From positions 1 through 28,919 of the forward strand of contig CAZCAI010000046.1 of the NCBI GenBank assembly GCA_964496595.1: a stretch of 28,919 nucleotides of DNA. The letters run 5' to 3'. The position numbers and the translations under genes were made by a program. Positions 12,001 through 17,700 of the stretch are shown piece after piece. Position 1 is the first letter of the stretch, and every line of letters starts with the position of its first letter. This stretch comes from JAAAOZ01 sp964496595 (GTDB lineage Bacteria; Chloroflexota; Anaerolineae; B4-G1; SLSP01). Under the pieces are notes generated by a model that ran no database searches, was not told the origin of the DNA, and saw only the letters and a list, made by a program, of their open reading frames with translations.

Positions 12001-14375
12001 ACGAAGTGGTCGCCATCGGCCACATCCGTCAGGCGGACGTTGTTCAGATTCCATGTGTAGAGATTCGGCGGATTGGCGACCGTCACCTCGCCGACCTGCT
12101 CGCCCGGACTGCCGCACGTGCCCGCGAACACGCCCATCCATTCGAAGGAGCTCCCGGGGGCGAGCCGCACATCGACCACCGTCGCGGAAGCGGTGCTGCC
12201 CTTCTTGAAATCCAGCGTGGCCGAAAGCCAGGTCGTGAAGACCGGCGGCGTGGTACTGACCGGCCAGGAGGCATCCACGCCCTGAAGCTGCACGCGGGTC
12301 TGCATCGCGGTGGTGAACGGGAGCGGCAGATTATCGCCGCTCAACTCGACTTCGAGCATCGGGACGAGGCGCACATCGCCATTCTGCGCCCGCGTGTCAG
12401 CGGCGCGCTCATCCGCCGACATGCCATCGGCAAAGGTGGCGTCGTTGCCCGTCCGCCGTTGAATCTGCCCCTGCTCATCGCCGCTCGGCCAATCGAGGAC
12501 GTTCATCACGTAGGTCAGGTGTTGGGGATCGACCGGGCGCAACTGGAAATCCGCCACCACGGGATAATAGCTCGTCGTCCCGGATTTGGGCGCGAAATTG
12601 CTCGCCTTCCATTCGAAGGGATTGGCGTTACCGAACGGCGCATCCTGCCCCACCACGGAGAACGGCGAAAGGTCAATTTTATCCGGCACGCCGTCGCCGT
12701 CGCTGTCGGCGTCGAAGATGTCGGGGACGCCATCGCCGTCGGTATCGCGGCAGACGGTGTCCACGTGGGGCGTCACGCCATCCACGGTGCGGCGTTCGGG
12801 ACATTCGATGTTATCGGCCAGGCCGTCCTTATCCGTATCCGCCTTGTTGGGATTGCTGTACCAGCGCCGGCCCTGATAGACAAAGCCTTCCACTTCCAGG
12901 TAATCGCTGATGCCGTCGCCGTCGCTATCCAAATCGGTCGGGGAGGTCCCCAGGCGCAGCACTTCCCAGCCATCCCACAGACCGTCGTCGTCGCTGTCCT
13001 GATCGGCGGGGTCGGTCCCGATCACGCTTTCCTGGCAATCGGTCAATAGGTCGTTATCCGTGTCGGTGGCCTTTTCCTCGTCGGTACAGCCGGCATACGG
13101 ATCATCTTCCGCGCTGGTTTGAGCCAACGCGATGTCCATCAGGGGAAGCGGCGTGGGCAATGCGGCGACCGGTTGCGGCGAATCCGAGACCGGCAGGATG
13201 CCGGCGTTCCCAGGAGCGACGGTTTGTAGCGGGTCCTGGTTGGGATCCCAGTTCGGATCGGCCTGCTCAGCCTGCGCTTCGACGTAACGCGCCTGTTCGT
13301 CCTGTTGCTGATCTGTCGCCGCTTGTTGGGCCGCCTGCTCATCCATAAACGTCGCCGCCTGGAGGCTGTTGAGCAGCGGCGTGACGATCATCGAGAGGAT
13401 CACGACCACGACAACGGCCGCGTACACGACCCGCGAGTTGCTTTGCGTGATGAGCATGAGCAGCAAGCCGATCATCCCCAGCAGCAGGCCGCCTTGCACC
13501 CCGGCGGACTGCCAGTCACTCGCCGTCTGCGGCAGTCCTAGAGAGGAGGCCAGCGCCTTCGCCGGCCCGGGCGCCTGGGCCACGGCGAAATTGGCGAAAT
13601 CGGTGGTCAACTCGGATTCGATCTGCTCGCCGTTGGCCTGGCGCGGGTACAGGATGTGGAGCGACAGGCGCAACGGCAAGCCGTCCGCCCCAATCCACAT
13701 CGCGCCCTCGCCGGTCGCATCGTGGTAGACGTTGGAGACGTCGAGCGTGATCCCGGACGGCAGCTCGCCTTTGCGGGCCAGCTCATCTTCCAGTTGGTCG
13801 CGGACGTAGCGTGCGAGGCTCGGCCCATTGAGCGTGAAGGCGTAGTGCGTGGCGACCACGGCATAAGGCGAATCCGGCAGGCTGACGGATGGCCCCACCT
13901 CGACCACGTCCTTGACGCCGGACAGGTACGCCATCAAGTCGTTGCCGGGCGCAAACGCGCCGGCAAAGTCGGATAGCTCCTGCCACTCGCCGCCGCGCGC
14001 GCGGCCGTAGGTCTTGTCGCCATCCAGGCGGATTTCGACACTATCTTGGCCGTTCAGCGCGTTGCCGCCCTCGTTCCACAAGGTCATCAGGAACTGGCGT
14101 TGGGCCGTATCGGTCTGCCCTTCGATGTAGATGCTCTCCACGCGGCTGCTCCGCCCCACATTGGCGAGCGCGGGCGCGGGGTAGGTTGTCTGGACGATTT
14201 CCGTGCGGAACTGGTAGGCCCCGGCTTGCGCGGCGCGCTGCCACGCCTTTTGCACGGCCTGCATAGGATCGGTGTCGTCGGCAGCCCGGACGGCGGACAG
14301 CCCGCCCGCCGCCAATGAGAGCAAGATGCCCACAAGCAAAAAAATACGGCCGAATGAAGTACGAGAGCGTTTCAT
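1..14375 (-). CDS. Giant secreted/membrane multidomain LamG-TSP3 surface protein (C-terminus beyond window)
   Basis: This is one uninterrupted frame of at least 4791 codons that is still open at the left edge. The start is set by GAGGAGG six bases before ATG. Translation shows, by approximate residue: signal peptide 8-32 (ending VRA-ADD); LolA/LppX-like domain 35-275; two transmembrane helices 288-330; Gln/Glu-rich linker 340-365; thrombospondin type-3 DxDxDGxxD repeats 425-572; an unassigned region 575-1270; about five hydrophobic segments 1296-1455; more type-3 repeats 1730-1845; LamG domains near 1865, 2169, 2369, 2842, 3042, 3532, 3768 and 3982; Ig-like stretches 3258-3498; LVIVD repeats 4455-4578; FG-GAP repeats from 4632. 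LamG domains usually bind glycans or protein partners, and type-3 repeats bind calcium. A calcium-stabilised adhesin or cell-surface scaffold is therefore inferred, not shown. No catalytic motif was recognised. The gene lies 41 bp downstream of a small ORF on the same strand and diverges from a BTAD/AAA regulator. Confidence 0.93.
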   Translation of the reverse strand, partial: MKRSRTSFGRIFLLVGILLSLAAGGLSAVRAADDTDPMQAVQKAWQRAAQAGAYQFRTEIVQTTYPAPALANVGRSSRVESIYIEGQTDTAQRQFLMTLWNEGGNALNGQDSVEIRLDGDKTYGRARGGEWQELSDFAGAFAPGNDLMAYLSGVKDVVEVGPSVSLPDSPYAVVATHYAFTLNGPSLARYVRDQLEDELARKGELPSGITLDVSNVYHDATGEGAMWIGADGLPLRLSLHILYPRQANGEQIESELTTDFANFAVAQAPGPAKALASSLGLPQTASDWQSAGVQGGLLLGMIGLLLMLITQSNSRVVYAAVVVVVILSMIVTPLLNSLQAATFMDEQAAQQAATDQQQDEQARYVEAQAEQADPNWDPNQDPLQTVAPGNAGILPVSDSPQPVAALPTPLPLMDIALAQTSAEDDPYAGCTDEEKATDTDNDLLTDCQESVIGTDPADQDSDDDGLWDGWEVLRLGTSPTDLDSDGDGISDYLEVEGFVYQGRRWYSNPNKADTDKDGLADNIECPERRTVDGVTPHVDTVCRDTDGDGVPDIFDADSDGDGVPDKIDLSPFSVVGQDAPFGNANPFEWKASNFAPKSGTTSYYPVVADFQLRPVDPQHLTYVMNVLDWPSGDEQGQIQRRTGNDATFADGMSADERAADTRAQNGDVRLVPMLEVELSGDNLPLPFTTAMQTRVQLQGVDASWPVSTTPPVFTTWLSATLDFKKGSTASATVVDVRLAPGSSFEWMGVFAGTCGSPGEQVGEVTVANPPNLYTWNLNNVRLTDVADGDHFVIMSGAGHTPACAPIPDLTTAGYTNRMVNPAPLEVYGVTARDKGDSNVLLYVPVNVVPDASGGGRVAFSARMPYFPNNGSLGSAAQKVRLVWMVQVLSDMCKQMPGDISDEDAEIWCDYRESWDLNVSEVVHMYSDEWYLTGLSVREDHGFNMAILWEDPAAKATPEERQMDNWLWPLSVGLEEVFLSGRDADGNDVRDLGVATTYDGVTVADDTISRRFDAPLPSTVTETLRWGIPTTATFQVETVTYPTQDHVAFVMMTDTLRILNTNFAAYTDATPSLLFAREEYYREANLDTQETRSIENNVVTFNLSGRPLNTIAAINWAPYRYRNGAWNAFPLAEYWDLMGVRLKAALPLVADTPSDVAEDIRDGQIAVARSYYLALNQGRTSLAAVGNTPLYPYNPLQGDGSLATSISYLMTHSVYGATVGGGKGIVAVTEMIADAAYRAYKIEMGYAGLGGRFSAAGITGPKDVFWLIGRGVKNMLTEKLNSLFDTLADKLNSGKKFGAAVGLAIVGASLLIIAVVVGFAFAKFELMLNLIISVTMAVVQVVLAIKTVYEAVTKTLASISRATVVCAVIGFVIGVVIAFAGAIVTIVAGHLKMSSVAAHAAIADFIAYAIVTAIILAISLIPVVGQIIAAIIGAFDALVAAICGLASMIAGENVKKTAVGQWLCKGLTGWAAESIKWFIFSARALTDLQDPDRLQFGRFGYDLEEPDEGMAVGNNLYLTLDLTTTIKLVSLVPPTDEMVENWKSGTNLIPVDWKSLSYWWQFTDDNVKRSTFRYEIQNAEADLEGVDLDQMTSEWQAAGAAHTFYANPTPASEAIPLDTAGINRPVQATLTEGVDVATQECWSVPNPLMPLCAVPYVCLIPVCVIRGSDDSTHIDLGGRFVLDVLPATLDEFYAGVARDGGYSLAWGQSSPPSGGTEGGLTFARQADFDGDGLLGPADGGPDPDDSRWDADGDGLSDAWELARGTDPLRQDSDGDGLTDAEEFALGTDPLRQDSDGDGLTDKEELDGWEIVYAIDADGSQRTTWVTSDPTHPDADYDGLNDFKERTFGYHPDVPSDPNVLAMSAGVQETDAPLLLLRLDEAAGVQTFRDYANATDVATCAPDTCPDAGQDGRFAYAAQFGSDDFLSLPNGPVNRARNSFTVAFWVRPATVSGVQHILGTALTQSADNGFAVGLSNANLFFRLYGLSTHNVSAGLQANQWTHIAVVMNSVNASTDLSFYVNGVFRTKIAGVMPVRPDTDDALVIGATSAADSFTGRLNDVAVFDRPLTASEVQAVMAGRFNLNDGVVLPEQTLAYTATLANNLLGRYAQGLLSFSSAPALAVRTPDPQTFVLQPLAETNMAGALAIAPQDTQPISVTQTAEALITDWREQSNYAQLWLPLDEDTSQTVFLDHSGTLPAANGVCDGTTCPTRAEPGYFDYALKFNGSQSVALPDATRLGLTDSSFAVSVWVNTTDLNGERNILSTNGTPRLRLMLRNGRPAMDFGGNVLFSSTALAANRWYHLVFRYDKETTEQAIYVNTERVVSRTGIATFDGADAVTLGSAWVGLLDDVRAYNRPLTINEIRELYERPVLRIQFEQMTGSTPSDPQTYFADDSGLSNGGACSGDACPSRVAGVTGPWSGKFAGDDYLSVAGRPSLDLSDGQFTLAAWVKPDPQPEPVDPACPFTSGYYLSSTPVDTGCADWDGWMDPDSGLMLDVTTPAGSYTRYYKGDFDFPAGYYDFSVRSSIQGKARVYVDGVQIASADPWEDGASYVEYWDRTASNLGYYLSAGVHTIEVRSDSLYGNQVQFAFSPPYAQGIMGEQGGASTAYPSLQMVGGRVRVGFGDGAQWLSRTTTGTVLTADAWNHVIATYNAGELNLYVNNARVASWYLDDATPYNATALRVGSSGRRGSVWVDQLHIYDARPGTSGDVLEADFKLKWNGEVCSGCTWDGLGDSANIDVDLSKSVNGAGTLGVVHRYLSTDHNRCMKSTDGTETCNSIYPFNTNNPGLRFMALNDKDRYLGLYLGDDTEWAFYNNAMPFRGALDDVTIYRHPLSAEEIDELYRAAGLALHLKLDEAPGVASFENAVDLSRQSNAFCSASLPAGGTEGGCPTTGIAGRMNQAALFDGSGDWLNTTLTLDTTQGGALMAWVRPTTLGDATRAVLSTGGWAIVREGLHWKVQNGATLLDTGAAVTPNAWQHVATTLVGNRINFYLNGELLMTTNSSALSAQPVAVGRHPTGSAYWAGAIDDVRVFTLPPSDAGVLAIYREAPIVHLHLDEPVGATQFANITGAFSGTCTNCPTAGAAGQAGQAVEFNMAPGHTADRITIAADPGLDLPHFSVGVWVQPAAIRDSEQVLISKGGADTGYNYKLSLPAGGLTPTLTLAPDASGACGAAVAVAGQVQLLPNQWNYVMGTYDGSTARIYVNGYEQGSIAVSGDACATTDAVSIGGSGDSSPFYGRLDAVSLYEHALNAYTVRDIFRYQGKLVNERRSDAFFVDATAPTSALRSYNADLPYLPDRDALMYIEAQDEHAGVSQVELLVTKAGGSQTAVAAPACADSVGDTAWCPFFKTGGEGQYTFATRAADWAGNQATSANTTLYVDATPPSANLGVPSDTLISARLHPTLSNVWSVDFSGSVSDPNLAGTSTPGSGLQADSVRVALLDANGALAGEQAQPVTLSGDTWAVTYTIAAARPTGRYTVRLEAADRVGNRTSRVLGVILVDASAPGGDVQLPATAITATTTAQGTLSEAPAPRDTALMLHLEEAAGATRFYDNSGAYHHAGCSGGACPTADVAGVYGRAANFSGSHHLHIAHSALNEQTAGFSIAAWINPATLSGVQRLVATARTQSNNGFGFGLQDNRLLFTAYSVKDYPGGMLTTGAWTHVAVVVGDDADTQHPSISLYQNGQLQTVFTATTALQPDLDDLLLIGGGTNAGSASPIEQYVGDLDELVIVARALLPEEVRALAQSKVAGLSSAHVAWRSTLPGSPLYNEPPLAGEVLHLALDDMPDQSGLLTWYDISGQGIHGTCTGAGCAGYGVVGHSGSAAAFDGKQTTIALPNFGTFANATVSAWVKRTGETGARETIISYKEARSCGLVLSLNEDKVNHYPRIWVKVGSTWRYAEQALSIPLDAWVNLAATYDGATIRLYRDGRLVAGTAAAGNMAQCSAVSAVGSRSDGKYHRFPGVIDDVRMFDRALPADTLRERLYLGAEPVLRLTLDEAWAVDGATLADASGWGHDGVLHTGTDDTNKATPGAVGGSSLSFDGVDDYVAVGPQAGLVPGSRFSVAAWVYPSPEDVNPYPILGSDAYTDTGYAYPALQVINRNILVGGFGDGTQALVTYTTAALTENAWNHVAATFDGVTYSLYVNGEPRATTTAFAGQLPASTARFDIGRGEAVAGCATFENLSLTPISMGVYDVTLDGQSLYHGTSNATPYVPIKLDAPGLFCSQVTLQVSYKGPTPATNWQRSITFNPQPGTGSQRLSHPTANYAADVAWTLAAQPSTMRYWRGGVDDVHIYARALSALEVATLAQTGRQAAALSQSGDGVKFANWSADVPGGVEGAFALDLRGADTAGHVGAADLAAQVWSGNLDTLAPRVALTLTVGGGQYRYTTVAEDFNLWPGGFASPCGAGVAHTTEYFRSPWYLATVGQSSLADKIYRLTADCTMDTVYGLAEIGAWTDRTVAGNFAIVGDQVYAPSGALWRVDISNPAMPNDLSAVNAAGDGRGVVVVGDLAYIADGSRGLTVVDLSNPSAAPGRLDTPGTATDIVVQGNYAYLADGAGGVRVIDIANPAGPQLVSAYTTPGNATAIALSPPAATVAALTGGKALPAPVERPPYSLLPTPYSLLALPKPPAASATLSVTLQPGGVLSPTANEAGERFGAALSVYNDYLLIGAPSETVTYTNGGTTSTAPGLAYLWRYNDVTGAWGISTTFTNSGGYFGSAVAIGYLSGNVVPDILVGAPYAGNGGEAYRFRSAQPSNPDYGQWVITQTWNLGSIEERGGYAVEQLGPDEFIIGAPS
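524..554. repeat. Heptanucleotide tandem repeat inside the giant gene
   Basis: Four consecutive units of GGGAGTA (the last is AGGAGTA) are followed by GGG. Read in the giant gene they encode a PYSLLPTPYSLL-like stretch that joins the LVIVD repeats to the FG-GAP repeats. Because 7 is not a multiple of 3, gain or loss of one unit would shift the frame. The amino-acid sequence looks like low-complexity linker, which suggests the repeat was inserted and not selected as protein. Confidence 0.85.
5717..5750. repeat. GC-rich palindromic insertion, copy A
   Basis: A C7-TCAGT-C7 block is followed by a GCGGGG/GGGAGG tail, giving a strong hairpin. The first 20 bases are identical to those of the copy at 9222. 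On the coding (minus) strand it reads as LPAGGTEGG, lying between the two cysteines of the fourth LamG domain's loop. Its length keeps the frame open. The same block at two distant sites in unrelated domains indicates a mobile or recurrent short repeat, not domain homology. Confidence 0.75.
8981..9173 (-). repeat. Three 22-residue thrombospondin type-3 repeats (66 bp period)
   Basis: Near-identical DNA blocks begin around 8975, 9041 and 9107, exactly 66 bp apart. They encode repeats of the form DxDGDGLxDxxELxxGTDPLRQDS. The acidic DxDxDG pattern is the calcium-binding signature of type-3 repeats. High nucleotide identity between the first two units implies recent tandem duplication. They form a stalk-like segment immediately before the first LamG domain of the giant protein. 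Confidence 0.85.
9221..9253. repeat. GC-rich palindromic insertion, copy B
   Basis: The same C7-TCAGT-C7 block as at 5718 is followed here by GATGGGGGGGAGG, so the right half can pair with the second C-run (C7 with G7). In the coding strand it reads PPSGGTEGG, very close to the peptide from copy A, and again keeps the frame. It lies just N-terminal to the type-3 repeats that precede the first LamG domain. Confidence 0.75.
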
Positions 14376-14381
14376 AAGTTG

Positions 14382-14388
14382 CCTCCTC
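14382..14388 (-). promoter_or_regulatory. Ribosome binding site of the giant gene
   Basis: GAGGAGG on the minus strand ends six bases before the ATG at 14375. It fixes the start against the out-of-frame ATG at 14400. Immediately upstream (14395-14412) is AGTCAAA repeated about 2.6 times, a second 7-bp microsatellite, located in the leader. Confidence 0.8.
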
Positions 14389-14416
14389 AATAATAGTCAA
14401 AAGTCAAAAGTCCGAA

Positions 14417-14629
14417 TCAATATACCCCTTCTTCAGCTTCCGAGTCACAGAGCGACGGCGCCGGGACTTTGCCGGTTTCCAAAAACTCCACCAGCGCCGC
14501 CAGACCAGGGAACGCCTGCTGCGCACCGGTCTCGCAATCTTCCAAGATCACCGCCAGCATCGGGTGCGCGCCCCGCTCCACCTGCCAGACGCGCAAAATG
14601 TAGGATTTATAACTCGATGCCTGTCCCAT
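14417..14629 (-). CDS. Small conserved-looking protein of the 'SY.LRVWQVE' type, about 70 aa, function unknown
   Basis: The likely product begins MGQASSYKSYILRVWQVERG and contains an LEDCETG turn followed by FPGLAALVEFLET. This layout (SY-x-LR-x-W-x-VE, a short beta-hairpin, then an amphipathic helix) resembles small proteins I associate with Chloroflexota BTAD regulators; that link is from memory and untested. An upstream ATG at 14743 is possible but would overlap the divergent regulator start at 14736. The ATGs at 14638 or 14629 are more reasonable, though no strong ribosome site decides between them. The stop lies 41 bp before the giant gene on the same strand, so co-transcription is plausible. 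There is no signal peptide, membrane helix or metal-binding motif. It could be a regulatory partner of the activator. Confidence 0.7.
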   Translation of the reverse strand: MGQASSYKSYILRVWQVERGAHPMLAVILEDCETGAQQAFPGLAALVEFLETGKVPAPSLCDSEAEEGVY

Positions 14630-14650
14630 ACTCTGCATGATACAAAACCA

Positions 14651-14698
14651 ACGTGCGTCAAACGTGCGTTTGGGTCTAGTCCACACCTGGTTTATAAT
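14651..14698 (+). promoter_or_regulatory. Regulator promoter with 11-bp-spaced direct repeats
   Basis: TTGGGT (14670-14675), a 17 bp spacer and a perfect TATAAT (14693-14698) precede the activator start by about 38 bp. Just upstream, ACGTGCGT occurs at 14651 and again at 14662, an exact 11 bp period. The second copy lies within the dyad CAAACG-TG-CGTTTG (14659-14672). Helical-turn-spaced direct repeats are the typical operator of OmpR-like/SARP activators, so autoregulation or divergent control is inferred. Confidence 0.6.
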
Positions 14699-14735
14699 GA
14701 GTTTAGAGGATAATCCGAGAAAGACGGCCTGAGCT

Positions 14736-17700
14736 ATGAACACCTTAGTGATTTACCTGTTAGGCGATGTACAGTTCCGCCTGAATGACGGCCCGCCGCT
14801 GCCCCTGGCAGCGGGGAAGGCGAGCGCGTTGCTGGCGCACCTCGCCGTGGAAGCCGATCGTCCGCACGCTCGTCAAACCCTCGCCGAGCTGCTCTGGCCG
14901 GAGCGCGCGGATGCCGACGCGCGCGGCGCACTGCGCTTCGCCCTCTCGAACCTGCGCGCTGTGCTGCGCGACCGGCAAGCGACGACGCCTTTCCTGCTGG
15001 TGGATCGCGCTTACGTGCAACTGAACCCCCAGGCGGAAGTGTGGGTAGATGTGACGGCTTTCAAAGCACAAGCCGCCGCATGCGAGAAGCAGGCCGCCCC
15101 CGCGTTGGATGCGTTGCATGCCGCTCTGGCGCTCTATCGAGGGCCTTTTCTGCGCGGCTACAACCTGGGCGATAGCCTGGACTTCGAAAGCTGGGCGCTG
15201 CGCACGCGCGAGCAGCTTGAGCGCCAACACCTGCGCTTGTTGCGTCTGCTAGGGGCCGCTCAGGAAGCCGCCGGCGACTATGCCCAGGCCGTGGAAACGT
15301 ATCGCGCCATGCTCGCTTCCCAACCCTGGGATGAGGAAATCCATTGCTGCGTGATGCGCGCGCTGGCGGCCAATGGGGAACCCGGCGCGGCTCTGGCCCA
15401 GTACGCTGCCTGCCGCCAGTCGTTGCGCGAGTTGGGCATCGAACCGGGCCGCGCCGCCAACACGCTGCACCAACACATCAAACAAACATCAGGCGCGGTG
15501 GACGTGGGGGATGAATCGGTTAGCGCGCCGTTCGTGGCCCGCGAGCGGGAGTTGGAGCGCTTGGCACACGCCCTGGAGCGCGTCCTGGCCGGGCAGGGAC
15601 AGGTGGTCTTGATTACCGGCGAGGCCGGCAGCGGCAAAACCGCGCTGCTGAGCGCGTTTGCGCGCCAAGCGGTAGCGCGACATCCCGCGCTCTTGGTGGT
15701 GGACGGACGCTGCGACGCCTACGCGGGCGTCGGACAGCCCTACCAACCGTTCGTGGAGTGCGTACAAATGCTGGCTGGCGAAAGGGAAACCTGCGCCAGT
15801 GGGGGCCTGATCATCCCCAAAAACCATATCCGTTTGCAACAGGCGACGCTGCACATCGCCCAGGCATTAATCGAGACCGCGCCCGCCCTGCTGGCGCGCT
15901 TCATCAACTGCGCGGCGCTCGCCCAACGGGTGCAGCAGCAGGACGCGGCGAACATTCCCGTGACGCTCCGGCCAGCCATACTGCGTCATGGTGCGGCGGG
16001 CGCTCCGGCGGGATTGGATATCGGGCGTCTGTTCGAAGAAATGACGCGCCTGTTGCTCACGCTGACCCGCCAACATCCGTTGGTCGTGCTGCTGGATGAC
16101 CTCCAGTGGATAGATGCTGGTAGCGCGGCGCTGTTGTTCCATCTGGCGCGGCGACTGACTCACAGCCGCGTCCTGCTCGTTGCGGCCTACCGGCCCAGCG
16201 AGGTCAACAATCACACGGGGAGGGAGCCACACCCGCTGCTCGGCATCGTCACCGAACTGCAACGTTATGGCGGGGACATTCGGGTAGATTTGGATCAGGT
16301 GGATGAACAGGCTTTTGTGACGGCTTTCTTGGCGAAAGACCCGCTGCTGCACCCCAACCGCCTGGATGCCGCATTCCGTTCTGCGCTGGCGCAACGCACC
16401 GGCGGCAACCCGCTGTTCACCATCGAGCTGCTGCGCAGCCTGCAAGCCCACGATGAAATCCAACGCGCTGCCGATGGCAGTTGGGTAAGCAACCCAACCT
16501 TGAATTGGGAGCGCTTGCCTGAGCGAGTGGAAGCCGCCATCGCCGGGCGCGTCGCACATCTGCCTGAGTTGTGGCACGATTGGTTATCCACTGCCAGCGT
16601 TGAAGGTGAAAGCTTTACCGCCGAGGCGCTGGCACGCGTCCATAACGTGGAGGTTACGGCGTTGCTGCGCGATTTGAGCGGGCCGCTGGGTATGGGGCGC
16701 GGCGCGCGGCGCCTGGTGCAGGGTGAAGGCATACGCTGGTTGGAGGAAAACGAACATCCGCAACGCCTGTCGCGCTATCATTTCCGGCACATCCTCTTTC
16801 AGCTCTACCTGTACCAACAATTGGATCCGGTGGAACGCGCGCGGCGGCACGCGGCGGTGGGGGCGGCGTTGGAAGCGCTGTATGCCGGGTTGCCGGAAGA
16901 GCGCGCCCGTCGCGCCGTCGACCTAGCACGCCATTTTGAAAGCGGCGGGCTGCCGCAAAAAGCGGCGGCCTATTATCTGGAAGCCGGGCGGCAAGCCGTT
17001 TACCTGGCCGCGCCGCCGGCGGCGGTGGCCCATTACCGGCGCGGCCTGACGTTGCTAGCGGATGTTCCGCGTTCCCTCGCGCGCGACCGGTTGGAAATCC
17101 AACTGCATCTGGCCTTGAGCGCGCCCTTCCTTTCGGCCAACGGCTGGGGCGGAGCGGAGCGCCAGGCCGCGATTCAGCAGGCGCTAAGATTGCTGGAAGA
17201 AACGGGAAAAGCACACTCCGGCCAACCGGCCGGTCCTGAGCCAGCCGAAGGGGCCTGCCCTGAGCGTGGCGAATGGGACGCGCTGCCGGCGGCGCTCTAC
17301 GAGCAGGCCGATTGGTTGCTCAGCCAGGGGAAATTTCTGCCGGCGGCGCAGCTTGGCGAACACATTCTGGCGTTGGCGGGCGCGCAGGTCAGTCTGGCGC
17401 ACGTCCTGGCGCACCGCATCCTGGGCTACAGCCGGTTGTTTCAAGGGGATTTCGCCGGCGCGCGCCACCATCTGGAAAGCGCACTGGCGACCTACCACGC
17501 CATTGGGCGACCAGACACATCGTTATGGATTGGCGGCGACCTGGAATTGGTTTGTCGAACCGCATTAGGGTTTGCGCTGGCGCTGTCCGGCTATCTCGAC
17601 CAGGCCTGGGCGCACATCTCCCAGGCGCTGGCGCGCGCGCGGCGCATCAGGCTCAAGTCTACGTTGGGCAGCACGCTGATTTTCGCCTGCGAGGTAGCCG

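Noticed and set aside
14630..14743. N-terminal extension of the small ORF to an ATG at 14743
   Set aside because: It would overlap the divergent activator start and contain its promoter. The conserved-looking part starts only after residue 39 of that frame.
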